NCBI GenBank assembly: GCA_025210475.1
Contig: JAOARW010000070.1
Span: 49,439 to 113,438, forward strand
Direction of reading: 5' to 3'
DNA length: 64,000 nucleotides
Source of the DNA: Carboxylicivirga sp.
GTDB lineage: Bacteria; Bacteroidota; Bacteroidia; Bacteroidales; Marinilabiliaceae
Below are positions 27,663 through 37,133 of this stretch, in pieces. Positions within the stretch are counted from its first letter, which is position 1. Every line of letters starts with the position of its first letter. Under the pieces are notes generated by a model. It had not been told where the DNA came from, did not search any database, and was given only the letters and a program-made list of their open reading frames with translations. A program made the position numbers and the translations under genes.

Positions 27663-29177
27663 ATGAAACGAAACGTACTATTTGCGGCCTTGCTGGTTTT
27701 AAGTGCCGGCTTGTTTGCACAAGATGTAAAACGCGATTGGGACACAGGTAAAGCCAAGGAAGAAGCCAATAAAATGTGGGAGGCCATTGATGCTCGTCCG
27801 GTCCCTGATTGGTTTGGAAACGCTAAGTTTGGAATTTTTATTCACTGGGGACCATATTCAGTTCCTGCCTGGTCGCCTTCAGGTACCTATACCGAGTGGT
27901 ATCAGAAATGGTGGTACAGCCATAGCATTTTTGGTAATAATAATCCCCAGAGTGATGCCATACCAAACTTTCAGAAAAATACCTACGGGGAAGAATCGAG
28001 TTATTACGACTTCGGAAAAATGTTTAAAGCAGAGTTGTATGATCCGGCTGAATGGGCTGATCTATTTAAACGATCAGGTGCTAAGTATGTGATATTAACT
28101 TCGAAACATCACGATGGTTATACCTTATGGCCAAATAAACAAGCTCAGAATGGTCGTTTCTTTCCATGGAATGCCGGCGAGACAGGAGCTAAAAGAGATT
28201 TGATTGAACCTTATATGAAAGCGGTGCGTGAAGCAGGGCTGAAAGCCGGACTTTACTACAGTTTATACGAATGGTATCACCCTTGGTATCAGATGAAAAG
28301 TGAAGATTTTATTACGAAACACTATCACCCGCAGTTTAAAGATTTAGTAACTAAATACTCACCAGACCTGATTTATGCTGATGGCGAATGGGATATGGAA
28401 GATAGCTATTGGAAAAGTGGAGAACTATTAACCTGGTTGTTTAATGAATCGGCTTGTGGTAAAGATGTTGTGATTAATGATCGATGGTTTAAAGGCAGTC
28501 GTTTTAAGCACGGAGGCTATTACACGACTGAATATGATGCTCATTTCGATGATTTTAATAAGCCATTTGAGGAAATCAGAGGTATGGGACTTTCCTTTGG
28601 TTATAACCGCGATGAAAACATCGAAGATTACAATACACCGCAGACACTCATTCTAATGTTGTGTGATGTTGTTAGTCAGGGTGGTAACCTATGTCTTAAT
28701 GTGGGGCCTTCAGCCGATGGTAAAATACCGGTTATTATGCAAGAGCGCCTATTGCAAATAGGTGAGTGGCTCGATCTTAATGGTGAAGCCATCTATGAAA
28801 CAACTCCCTGGAAACATCCATTCCAATGGTCAAAAGGAAACCGTGCGTTTGATTTTAAAGCCGGAAAAGCATATGCTGATGGGGATTATATTCTGAAGCA
28901 GACAGTTAATCCAATTAGAGGTAAAGCTGTAAAGCAAATGTTCTTCACAAAAAAAGGAAACGACCTATACGTAATATTGCCAGTTTGGTATAAAGGTTCT
29001 TTCAAAGTCAAGGATGTTAAAGTTGCTTCAAACTCTAAAATTACTTTGTTGGGCGTTGACGATAAAGTACAGATGACGCAAAAAGGTAATGATCTAAATG
29101 TCGTATTGCCCCAATACGATCCATCATGGAAAATCAACGATAATGCTTATGTGTTGAAGATCACAAATTGTCGATAG
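27663..29177 (+). CDS. GH29 alpha-L-fucosidase, exported (copy 1)
   Basis: Removes terminal alpha-L-fucose with retention. It has 504 residues and a Sec signal (about 1-19, ending GLFAQ). GH29 motifs: WFGNAKFGIFIHWGPYSVPA, KYVILTSKHHDGYTLWP, GLKAGLYYSLYEWYHP, nucleophile D240 in PDLIYADGEWD, SQGGNLCLNVGPSADG. The C-terminal beta-sandwich (about 400-504) is present and no extra binding module follows. It resembles the general pNP-active type of GH29 in length (inference). Last gene of the GH43-GH20-GH151-GH29 unit, with a strong terminator after it. Confidence 0.93.
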   Translation: MKRNVLFAALLVLSAGLFAQDVKRDWDTGKAKEEANKMWEAIDARPVPDWFGNAKFGIFIHWGPYSVPAWSPSGTYTEWYQKWWYSHSIFGNNNPQSDAIPNFQKNTYGEESSYYDFGKMFKAELYDPAEWADLFKRSGAKYVILTSKHHDGYTLWPNKQAQNGRFFPWNAGETGAKRDLIEPYMKAVREAGLKAGLYYSLYEWYHPWYQMKSEDFITKHYHPQFKDLVTKYSPDLIYADGEWDMEDSYWKSGELLTWLFNESACGKDVVINDRWFKGSRFKHGGYYTTEYDAHFDDFNKPFEEIRGMGLSFGYNRDENIEDYNTPQTLILMLCDVVSQGGNLCLNVGPSADGKIPVIMQERLLQIGEWLDLNGEAIYETTPWKHPFQWSKGNRAFDFKAGKAYADGDYILKQTVNPIRGKAVKQMFFTKKGNDLYVILPVWYKGSFKVKDVKVASNSKITLLGVDDKVQMTQKGNDLNVVLPQYDPSWKINDNAYVLKITNCR

Positions 29178-29215
29178 TAAATAAGCGATAAAAAAGTCGT
29201 TTAGACTGCTTAATA

Positions 29216-29297
29216 ACTGGTAAAGTCACTGTAATACACGACCATTTTACAATGGTGATAGTTTGTATTACACAGGTGACATTACCAGTTTTTTTTT
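29216..29297 (+). terminator. Compound hairpin terminator
   Basis: A long imperfect stem (ACTGGTAAAGTCACTGTAAT pairing with the segment ending GACATTACCAGT) encloses a small inner hairpin (ACCATT TTAC AATGGT) and is followed by nine T (29289-29297). It separates the GH43-led unit from the GH29-GH20 unit. Confidence 0.8.
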
Positions 29298-29375
29298 ACT
29301 TGTAATATTGTGTTGAGAATAGATTGACAAGAATAAGATTATCATGAAAACAATACACAATTTAAATAAATACAA

Positions 29376-31556
29376 ATGAGAATTAAACTATCATTATTAC
29401 TATTGGGCGCAGTTTTGATGCTTAATGCCCAACGAACGGTTAAAATAGAACCGACAGATACCAAGCAGCAAATTATCGAGAAGGCAGTAACTGTGCTTCC
29501 AACTGCTAATCAATATGCTTACAAACAGCAGGAATTTATCTGTTTTATCCACTTCGGCATTAATACGTTTACACGTATGGAATGGGGAAATGGTAAGGAA
29601 GATCCCAAAACATTCGACCTGAAAAACCTCGACACGGATCAATGGTGTCAGGCAGCCAAGGCAGCCGGAATGAAAATGATGGTTTTTACAGCGAAGCATC
29701 ACGATGGTTTCTGCCTTTGGAACACACGTTACACAAAACACAGTATTTCATCTTCGCCATATAAAAATGGTCAGGGTGATGTGTTGGCCGATTTATCCAA
29801 ATCGTGTCAAAAATATGGCTTAAAACTGGGCGTATACCTTTCCCCTGCTGATTTATACCAAATTGAAAATAAAGAAGGATTATACGGTAACCTGAGTAAA
29901 TATAGCGATCGTGTGATTCCTCGCCCGGTCGAAGGACGACCATTTGCCAATAAAGCCACCTTTACGGCTAATGTAGACGATTACAATGAATATTTCATGA
30001 ATCAGTTATTTGAGTTATTAACCGAGTATGGACCGATTCACGAAGTATGGTTCGACGGTGCTCATCCTAAGCGCAAAGGCGGACAGAAGTACAACTACCT
30101 GGCCTGGAAAGAACTGATTCACACATTGGCACCTGAGGCAGTAATTTTTGGTAAAGAAGATGTACGCTGGTGTGGCAATGAATCTGGTGGTACGCGCGAA
30201 AGTGAGTGGGATGTTATTCCGTTTGAACAGGAGCCTAATATAATGAATCGTTTTCCTGACTTACATGGTGACCTGGGCAGCCGCGAAAAACTTTATTCAG
30301 CTAAATACCTGCATTATTTGCCAGCCGAAACTAATACTTCCATTCGTGAAGGATGGTTTTATCGCGATGATGAAAAACAGAAGGTTCGAAGTGCTGATGA
30401 TGTGTTTGATATGTTTGAGCGTTCGGTAGGAGGTAACTCAACTTTTATGTTGAACATTCCTCCAAATCGCGATGGTCGATTCTCTGACGAAGATGTATCG
30501 GTGTTGGAAGAAGTTGGAAAACGCCTTTCTAAAACCTACGATAACAACCTTTTGGCAAATGCTAAAGGCAACAAGGAGTTATTTGATAATAATGACCAGA
30601 CTTATGCTGAAGGAAATGAATTTGTAATCGAATTGGCATCACCAGTTAAGGTGAATCGTTTGGTATTACAGGAGCCAATCCATCTTAAGGGTATGCGCAT
30701 CGAAAAGCATGCTTTGGATGCATGGGTTGATAATGGCTGGAAAGAATTGGCACAAGCTACTGTAATTGGTTACAAGCGCATCTTACGTTTCCCGGAGGTG
30801 ACCACCAATAAATTCAGAATACGAATTGAAGAAACACGCAGTACACCAATGTTATGCAACGTTACAGCGCATTATTACGAATCGCGACCTCCGCAGTTGA
30901 GCATCTCGCGCGACATTGATGGGATGGTTAGTATTTTACCAAAGAAAAAGGAGTTTGGATGGAAACTGCACGGCATCGATTACAGTAAGAATCTGATGAA
31001 TGGCGTGGAAGTGCGTTATACAACTGACGGAAGTGAGCCGACAGCTTCATCACCACTTTATAAAAAGCCTTTTAAACTCGCTTATGGTGAGGTAAAAGCA
31101 AAAGCTTTTGTTGATGAGAAACAAGGTAGTACCGCTGCTAAAGAAATAGGAATTATTAAGAAGAATTGGGAGCTGAAAGGTGATAGTGATAATAAAAAGC
31201 ACAAAGTTGATTTTGCAGCCGACGCCGATGTAAATACCTATTGGAAATCAACAGAGGCCAAACCTTTTATAATCATTAAGCTCAACGAAACGGATAAGAT
31301 TAAAGGTATGGTTTACACGCCTCATGCCCGCGATAAAAAAGGATTAATCGAGACTGGCAGAATCCTGATTAGTAAGGATGGTAAAAAGTGGAAAGAATTG
31401 AGTGAGTTTAAATTTGGTAATCTGATTAATGACCCAACACCACGTACGTTTTATTTTGATAAGCCTGTTAAAACACAATACGTAAAAGTTGAACTGATAC
31501 GTGGTGCTGCAGATAGCAAAACAGCCGCCATTGCCGAGATTGATTTCTTAAAGTAA
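29376..31556 (+). CDS. GH29 alpha-L-fucosidase with C-terminal binding modules (copy 2)
   Basis: Exported fucosidase of 726 residues with a short Sec signal ending LNAQ. Catalytic TIM barrel about 40-390: FICFIHFGINTFTRMEWGNG, MKMMVFTAKHHDGFCLW, LKLGVYLSPADLYQ, nucleophile D227 in EVWFDGAHPK. The following modules are an F5/8-type-C-like sandwich (about 400-505), a chitobiase C-terminal-like domain (about 535-590, RYTTDGSEPTASSPLYKK) and a second discoidin-like domain (about 605-725, DADVNTYWKSTEAKPFIIIK). The architecture resembles GH29 enzymes acting on alpha-1,3/1,4 fucosyl linkages, an inference only. Confidence 0.92.
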   Translation: MRIKLSLLLLGAVLMLNAQRTVKIEPTDTKQQIIEKAVTVLPTANQYAYKQQEFICFIHFGINTFTRMEWGNGKEDPKTFDLKNLDTDQWCQAAKAAGMKMMVFTAKHHDGFCLWNTRYTKHSISSSPYKNGQGDVLADLSKSCQKYGLKLGVYLSPADLYQIENKEGLYGNLSKYSDRVIPRPVEGRPFANKATFTANVDDYNEYFMNQLFELLTEYGPIHEVWFDGAHPKRKGGQKYNYLAWKELIHTLAPEAVIFGKEDVRWCGNESGGTRESEWDVIPFEQEPNIMNRFPDLHGDLGSREKLYSAKYLHYLPAETNTSIREGWFYRDDEKQKVRSADDVFDMFERSVGGNSTFMLNIPPNRDGRFSDEDVSVLEEVGKRLSKTYDNNLLANAKGNKELFDNNDQTYAEGNEFVIELASPVKVNRLVLQEPIHLKGMRIEKHALDAWVDNGWKELAQATVIGYKRILRFPEVTTNKFRIRIEETRSTPMLCNVTAHYYESRPPQLSISRDIDGMVSILPKKKEFGWKLHGIDYSKNLMNGVEVRYTTDGSEPTASSPLYKKPFKLAYGEVKAKAFVDEKQGSTAAKEIGIIKKNWELKGDSDNKKHKVDFAADADVNTYWKSTEAKPFIIIKLNETDKIKGMVYTPHARDKKGLIETGRILISKDGKKWKELSEFKFGNLINDPTPRTFYFDKPVKTQYVKVELIRGAADSKTAAIAEIDFLK

Positions 31557-31567
31557 ACTAAGTTCAG

Positions 31568-33439
31568 ATGAGAAAAATAATATTTGCATTGGTATTGGCA
31601 AGTTCACTTTTAGCAAGTGCTTGCTCCCGGCAGGATAAACCGAATGAATATAACCTCATTCCTTATCCTCAGGAAATTCAGAAAATTGAAGGGCAATTTG
31701 AGCTGTCTTCCTTTATAAAAGTGAAGTATGTTGGAGATGAGGACAGTCGATTTGTTGCTCAATCTTTTTGTGATCTGATTGCTAAATCAACAGGTATTGA
31801 GATACAACCGGAGGAAACAAGCTCTTTGGAAGTGGAAAAAGGAGCGGTGAAGTTTGCTCTTAATCCAAATCAACAAGGTAAAGAAGGAAGTTTTGCTTTA
31901 TCGGTGACGAAAAAAAGTGTATTAGTTAGTTCTGCCAATCCGGTTGGATTATTCTATGGATTTCAAACCATTCGTCAGTTATTACCGCCGCAGGTCGAAC
32001 AAGGCGACTTAGTGGAAGGTGTTGATTGGCTGATCCCTTGTGTTGAAATTCAGGATGAGCCACAATTAAAGTACCGTGGTTTAATGTTGGATGTTGGGCG
32101 TCATTTTTTTCCGGTTGAGTTTATTAAGAAATACATCGACCTGCTTGCCTTGCACAAGATGAATGTATTTCACTGGCACCTGACAGAAGACCAGGGCTGG
32201 CGTTTAGAGATTAAGAAATACCCCGAATTGGCTAAAGTAGCAGCTTATCGCAACGAAACTTTAATTGGTCATGGCGGTCGTCGCCCGTTTAAGTACGATG
32301 GCAAACCTTATGGTGGTTATTACACACAAGAGGAAGCTCGCGAGATTGTTAAATATGCTGCCGATCGTTTTATTACGGTTATTCCGGAAATAGAGTTGCC
32401 CGGGCACTCACAGGCAGCATTAACGGCTTATCCGGAGCTGGGTTGTACCGGTGGCCCATATGAAGTGGCCAGGCGTTGGGGAGTCTTTCCCGAAGTATAT
32501 TGTGCCGGAGAGGAAAAAACATTTGAGTTCCTGGAGAATGTGATGTTGGAGGTAATGGATATTTTCCCTTCAGAATACATTCATATCGGGGGCGATGAGT
32601 GTCCGAAAGTTCGTTGGGAGAAGTGCAAGAAATGCCAGGCGCGAATGAAAGCCGAAGGATGTCATGACGAGCATGAATTACAGAGTTATTTTATTCAGCG
32701 TATCGAGAAATTTCTTAACAAACATGGTCGCCAGATTATTGGTTGGGACGAAATTTTAGAAGGTGGTTTGGCTCCAAATGCAACAGTTATGTCGTGGCGA
32801 GGCGAAAAAGGAGGTATTGCGGCTGCCAAGCAAGGGCATGATGTTGTGATGACACCAACTTCCCATTTTTACCTCGATTACTATCAGAATAATAAAAAGG
32901 AAGAGCCATTGGCCATTGGCGGGTTCTTAACCTTAAGCAAGGTTTACAGTTACAATCCAATGCCGAAGGAATTAACGGCTGAGGAACAAAAGCATATTAT
33001 TGGTGTTCAGGGCAATGTGTGGACTGAATATATGCCCAATAGTGAGCATGTTGAATACATGGTATATCCACGAGCCTGTGCCATTACTGAGGTAGGGTGG
33101 TTAGGTGCTGATAAAAAGGATTTTAACAGCTTTATGCAGCGATTGGGAGGTCATTTAAAACGCCTCGATGTACTAGATGTTAACTATTTTGATAAGTTAG
33201 TTAAGCCGGGTACAAAATCAAAGATTGTGAAAATTGAAGACAGCGGAATAGTTGAGCTGACTAATAATACACCAGGTAGTGTAATCTATTATACAACAAA
33301 TGGAAATATGCCAACAGACACAGCTTCTGTTTATAATCAAGGCATAAAGGTTACGGATGCCTGTACCATAAAAGCAATTGCAGTTTTACCAACTGGTGAA
33401 CAAAGTGATGTGCTTGAGGTAGTAGTGAATAAAAAATAG
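31568..33439 (+). CDS. GH20 beta-N-acetylhexosaminidase lipoprotein (second)
   Basis: Lipoprotein of 623 residues (lipobox ASAC, Cys about 19). GH20b domain about 25-150, TIM barrel about 155-505: LKYRGLMLDVGRHF, NVFHWHLTEDQGWRLEI, IPEIELPGHSQAAL, catalytic pair D343-E344 in HIGGDECPKVRW, and VQGNVWTEYM near the barrel end. A chitobiase C-terminal-like domain closes the chain (about 545-620, YYTTNGNMPTDTAS). It is shorter than the first GH20 because it lacks the final beta-sandwich. It starts 11 bases after the GH29 gene and is followed by a terminator. Confidence 0.93.
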   Translation: MRKIIFALVLASSLLASACSRQDKPNEYNLIPYPQEIQKIEGQFELSSFIKVKYVGDEDSRFVAQSFCDLIAKSTGIEIQPEETSSLEVEKGAVKFALNPNQQGKEGSFALSVTKKSVLVSSANPVGLFYGFQTIRQLLPPQVEQGDLVEGVDWLIPCVEIQDEPQLKYRGLMLDVGRHFFPVEFIKKYIDLLALHKMNVFHWHLTEDQGWRLEIKKYPELAKVAAYRNETLIGHGGRRPFKYDGKPYGGYYTQEEAREIVKYAADRFITVIPEIELPGHSQAALTAYPELGCTGGPYEVARRWGVFPEVYCAGEEKTFEFLENVMLEVMDIFPSEYIHIGGDECPKVRWEKCKKCQARMKAEGCHDEHELQSYFIQRIEKFLNKHGRQIIGWDEILEGGLAPNATVMSWRGEKGGIAAAKQGHDVVMTPTSHFYLDYYQNNKKEEPLAIGGFLTLSKVYSYNPMPKELTAEEQKHIIGVQGNVWTEYMPNSEHVEYMVYPRACAITEVGWLGADKKDFNSFMQRLGGHLKRLDVLDVNYFDKLVKPGTKSKIVKIEDSGIVELTNNTPGSVIYYTTNGNMPTDTASVYNQGIKVTDACTIKAIAVLPTGEQSDVLEVVVNKK

Positions 33440-33460
33440 ATTAATTGGTAGATAGAAGAG

Positions 33461-33493
33461 CGGTGCTATCCATAGAGGTAGTGCCGTTTTTTT
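33461..33493 (+). terminator. Rho-independent terminator after GH20
   Basis: Stem CGGTGCTATC / GGTAGTGCCG with one mismatch, 6-base loop, seven T. It ends the GH29-GH20 unit before the regulator gene. Confidence 0.8.
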
Positions 33494-33570
33494 ATATTTC
33501 AACCGTTTATACCTTTTGAATGTTTTGGGGATTAATTTATATTTGAAATTAGATTAAAAATCAAATTTCC

Positions 33571-35232
33571 TTGAAATATATTTCTTTTATTCTAAGCTTA
33601 ATTGCAACACTGTTGCCATTTGTTACTGCGATGGCACAAGAGGCAATAAGTGAAGACAATAACTTATTTGAGACGCTTGCCCGAAGCGAAAATGAAATTG
33701 ATACCAAAACGCATGAGGATGGTTCCGTTAGCTATTTATTTAATGGAAGTAACAGTGAAATAGAACTTCAGAATGTACCATACACCCGGCAGTTTACCTT
33801 TTGTGCCTGGATTAAACCTGATGATCTTCTAAAAAAGAATATGGCGATTGCAGGAGTTCCCGGTTTGTTCTGGTTCAGAACAACCAATACCCGTGAGTTA
33901 CAATTTACGCAACCTGCCATTGCAGATAACAATACTGATAGCTTGTTGTTAAGCAATCAAAACTGGTACTTTGTGAGCCTGGTTATTGATTACCCAAAGG
34001 CAAAAATATATGTGGACGGTCAATTGATAAAAGAATTTACATGGCAGGGAGAAGCCTTCAATTGGCCGGGGCAATTATTGATCGGTAAAGATAAATGGCA
34101 GGAACATTTTAATGGGGAAATGAAAGACATTTCCATATATAGCAGGGCGCTCAGTACTGCTGAACTGACAAGCTATTATGCTGAGTCAAAAGATTTTATT
34201 GAATTAACTGACGGGATTGTATTTTATCACCCGATGAACAAGGCTAAAAAATTTTATTCGACAAGTGATTTAAAACCAACGGGTAATTTAGAGTTTGTAG
34301 AAGATTCAATAAGAGCGACGGTTGCCGATTTTAATGGAGAAGATCGGTTTCTATCCTTTGGAGAAGTGCCGGTTGACAATGCGACGACTATTTCTTTGTG
34401 GATAAAACCGGCTGTTTTTAATCGCGATTTTGGCGCCTTGGTAGGTTTGGGGCACGCCTACTCCTTAAGGATTAATAGTGCCGGAGATTTACTGTTTACC
34501 ATACCTCAGGAAGTGGATATTGTTTCCATCAACTCCCATTTAAAATTAAATGAATGGCAACATATCGCCATCACTTATAAAGAACAATCGGTTCTTACTT
34601 TTTACGTCAACGGTATTCGTACACAATCCTTTGATGTTAAGCCTTTCAAGCAAACAACCAAAGACTTGGATATTGGTATTAATTTATGGAACGATCGTTA
34701 CTTCGGTCAAATGGATGATGTTATCATCTGGAATCGGGTATTGAGTGATGAAGAAATAAAGGCACTTGGCACAAAAACACAAAAAGATTGGGACCAGCAT
34801 TTAAGCTATGGCAAAAAATATTGGATTTATGCCATATTGTTAGCCTTTCTACTGGTTCTGATAATTGGTATCCGAATTCAAAAAAGCAAGCAAAAGGCAA
34901 TTATAGCACCAGAAGAGGCGTATTTTAAAAATCAAATACGGACTGTGGTCCTGAATCATTTATCAGATTCATCCTTTTCTGTGGCCAGTTTTGCCGAAGC
35001 CATGAATATGAGTAAAACGAAACTCTATAATACTTTGAAAGATGAGGTGGGGCAGGCACCGAAAGAGTACATTCGGGATGTAAGACTGGACGAAGCAGCA
35101 CGTTTGCTCAAAGAAACCAAGCTTCCGATTAATGAGGTGGCCATGGAAACCGGATTTGAAAGTCGTGCTTACTTTAATAAATGTTTCAAGAGTAAGTTTG
35201 ATTTTACACCAACCGATTACCGAAAGGAATAG
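33571..35232 (+). CDS. Membrane-spanning LamG-LamG-AraC transcription regulator
   Basis: Predicted one-component glycan sensor of 553 residues. It starts at a TTG that begins a Sec signal (ending TAMAQ); no ATG fits. Two concanavalin/LamG-like domains fill about 45-210 (SYLFNGSNSEIEL, FTFCAWIKPDDL, YVDGQLIKEF) and about 235-400 (VADFNGEDRFLSFGEVP, TISLWIKPAVF, FYVNGIRTQSF). One membrane span lies at about 417-436 (AILLAFLLVLIIGI), and a cytoplasmic AraC-type helix-turn-helix domain at about 450-551 (FAEAMNMSKTKLYNTLKDEV, INEVAMETGFESRAYFNKCF). No kinase or receiver domain is present. It probably senses a carbohydrate in the periplasm and binds promoters of this locus. Confidence 0.85.
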   Translation: MKYISFILSLIATLLPFVTAMAQEAISEDNNLFETLARSENEIDTKTHEDGSVSYLFNGSNSEIELQNVPYTRQFTFCAWIKPDDLLKKNMAIAGVPGLFWFRTTNTRELQFTQPAIADNNTDSLLLSNQNWYFVSLVIDYPKAKIYVDGQLIKEFTWQGEAFNWPGQLLIGKDKWQEHFNGEMKDISIYSRALSTAELTSYYAESKDFIELTDGIVFYHPMNKAKKFYSTSDLKPTGNLEFVEDSIRATVADFNGEDRFLSFGEVPVDNATTISLWIKPAVFNRDFGALVGLGHAYSLRINSAGDLLFTIPQEVDIVSINSHLKLNEWQHIAITYKEQSVLTFYVNGIRTQSFDVKPFKQTTKDLDIGINLWNDRYFGQMDDVIIWNRVLSDEEIKALGTKTQKDWDQHLSYGKKYWIYAILLAFLLVLIIGIRIQKSKQKAIIAPEEAYFKNQIRTVVLNHLSDSSFSVASFAEAMNMSKTKLYNTLKDEVGQAPKEYIRDVRLDEAARLLKETKLPINEVAMETGFESRAYFNKCFKSKFDFTPTDYRKE

Positions 35233-35254
35233 AGTTATAGTATCAGAAAAGAAT

Positions 35255-35318
35255 GAGGGTGTTCAAAAATTAAGCTCGCTCAGAGAACAGATACTTACGG
35301 TTTTTTTAAACACCCTCG
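35255..35318. terminator. Convergent-gene terminator hairpin
   Basis: GAGGGTGTT(CAAAAA) pairs with (TTTTTTT)AAACACCCTC across a loop of about 30 bases. It lies between the AraC gene (+) and the GH172 gene (-), so it may stop transcripts from both sides. Confidence 0.6.
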
Positions 35319-35359
35319 TAATGAAAATACAGGGACCAAATTAATATGGCAATTGCTGC

Positions 35360-36634
35360 TTATTTGGTGTATTGATAAACTTTTTCCTTCATCAGCTTCG
35401 TTCTCGTTTCTTTATCCTGAATAGCCGGCAAGTCAGAAGCTGGCTTGTCCAGATAAAAATAAGCCGTTGCAGAAACATCATCGCTGCGATAAAAGTTGGT
35501 CGAAAATCCATCAGCAAACTCATCGTCCTCAATTTTGGGTGGATTGTCCATATCCAGGTAGCGTTTACTGGCGTCCATGCCTTCACTTGATACATATGAC
35601 CAAACCACTTTAAAATCGGCACCATTCTTTCGCATTTGCCTCAATTGATTTCGTTGACTATTACCAATCTGCTGAATGGTAACTTTACAGTCGTTGTGGA
35701 AATAAACCGGATCTACCGTGTGATACCTGTAAAAGGCATAGATATCATGCTCTTTGTTTGATACCAAAGAACCCTGAATTTGATTCGCATATTCACCTTG
35801 TCCCCAGCCAGTGCCGATATAATCTTCGGTGCCCGTACCAACTAAAGTAGGTAATTTATTATCGCCATCAAGAAAGATCTTCACTTCGCCTTCGCCAAAC
35901 CAGCTACCTCGATAGGTTGAATCGCCAATAACGCCAATATTTGTTCCCAGATAGCGTCCTTTACCTTTAACTTTCGGAAGAATTTCAAAATCTTTGCCGA
36001 TCGTTGTTTTTATATCCCGATGCCAGAAAGCATGGAAATATAAGGCATCATCGGCTAATTTATTCAGTTTTAAGAAATCTACTTTGTAATAAAACATGAT
36101 GATCTCATCCGACTCATTAACCACCTCGATACGTGCTGCTTTGCGATAGGGCATGGGGATAAAGCAGTTGTGCGAACGCCCTTCGGGAGAAGCAAATAAT
36201 TCACATTCAAACGGCCTCATCAAACCTAATCCAATGCCAAAGAAATCTGTGAATGGAACCGATACGGCTGGTTTATCCGAATTGTCCCAGTACATTTCAA
36301 TTTTAACTTTACGTCTGTTTTCTGGGCTCCACAGCAATGAATTGGCCGACCAGATTTTAGTTATAATTCCGGCTCCTTGCTGATCAAAAATTACTTTAGT
36401 TGAGCCCGGTGCAATGAGGGTATAAGCATCGCCTTTTGCTCCTTTATTACTCATACCACCTTTACCTTTTTCTGCATTGACATTTTCTGCACTGGCCCAA
36501 CGGGTTTGAACACCATCCGGGGCAGCTTTATACAATGCTTTAATTGAGGAGGCAGAATACTCGTCTGCATTATTTTGGCAGGCGGTAAGTAGAACCAGGG
36601 TAACCCCGATTGTTAGTAAAAATAAATTTTTCAT
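35360..36634 (-). CDS. GH172 (DUF2961) lipoprotein, short form
   Basis: Lipoprotein of 424 residues with lipobox LTAC (Cys about 19). DUF2961, now GH172, comprises difructose-dianhydride-forming and D-arabinofuranosidase-type enzymes (established). Motifs: GPGVITKIW-like block seen as GAGIITKIWSANSL, VPFTDFFGIG, FIPMPYRKAARIEV, FHAFWHRD, and the paired acidic blocks WFGEGEVKIFLDGD and GTGTEDYIGTGWG, which I recall as holding the catalytic glutamates. It is a single-domain form, unlike the longer GH172 proteins at 52889 and 61779. It forms its own unit, with a -7 box overlapped by an operator-like palindrome. Confidence 0.85.
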   Translation of the reverse strand: MKNLFLLTIGVTLVLLTACQNNADEYSASSIKALYKAAPDGVQTRWASAENVNAEKGKGGMSNKGAKGDAYTLIAPGSTKVIFDQQGAGIITKIWSANSLLWSPENRRKVKIEMYWDNSDKPAVSVPFTDFFGIGLGLMRPFECELFASPEGRSHNCFIPMPYRKAARIEVVNESDEIIMFYYKVDFLKLNKLADDALYFHAFWHRDIKTTIGKDFEILPKVKGKGRYLGTNIGVIGDSTYRGSWFGEGEVKIFLDGDNKLPTLVGTGTEDYIGTGWGQGEYANQIQGSLVSNKEHDIYAFYRYHTVDPVYFHNDCKVTIQQIGNSQRNQLRQMRKNGADFKVVWSYVSSEGMDASKRYLDMDNPPKIEDDEFADGFSTNFYRSDDVSATAYFYLDKPASDLPAIQDKETRTKLMKEKVYQYTK

Positions 36635-36705
36635 ACTTGTTGAATTGTTGTTGTGTATTAGTTGATCGTTCGTTGTAATGGATTATCTCATCACCAAAAA
36701 TACGA

Positions 36706-36725
36706 CAAAGATAAAACGTTTTAGC
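36706..36725 (-). promoter_or_regulatory. GH172 promoter -7 box overlapped by operator-like palindrome, copy 3
   Basis: Read on the minus strand, GCTAAAACGTTTTATC (36725-36710, 15 of 16 matches to the shared palindrome) runs into TATCTTTG (36713-36706), which fits the Bacteroidota -7 consensus TAnnTTTG. The overlap of 4 bases is a classic repressor position (inference). The GH172 start codon is 72 bases downstream. Confidence 0.6.
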
Positions 36726-36925
36726 AATTTAAGAATTATCGCTTGATTCGACCAGCGTAAAACTATCTAAGGCTTACAAATTCACATTATTCCTCCAAAT
36801 TTTACATGCTTCACCTTCGGCCCCAATGATCAATTGAATAAGGATACTGTTTTGAGAGTTGCAATAATGACATAACGCGATAGGCTTGGCTTGTTGAATG
36901 TAAATCGAATTTTTTATAGAAAAAG

Positions 36926-36987
36926 AAAGCTGCTTTTAGCAATTAGATGACTGATTGATTTGTCATTTCAATGCTAAAAACAGCTTT
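36926..36987 (-). terminator. Terminator-like hairpin after the susCD operon
   Basis: A 16-bp stem with two mismatches (AAAGCTGCTTTTAGCA and TGCTAAAAACAGCTTT) flanks about 30 bases. On the minus strand it lies 147 bases after the susD stop and is followed by CTTTTTC. The rest of the gap from 36635 to 37133 has no gene. Confidence 0.6.
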
Positions 36988-37133
36988 ATTTTGTAAATCT
37001 AACGATCAAAGGTGTTTGAAAGTGAATGCGTTCATCCGGCTAAGTTGCTATGAAAACTACTTGTCTGAATAATAATCACTTCAATACCGATTCATGAATA
37101 CGCATTTTACTTATTATCGAACACCTTCATTTT

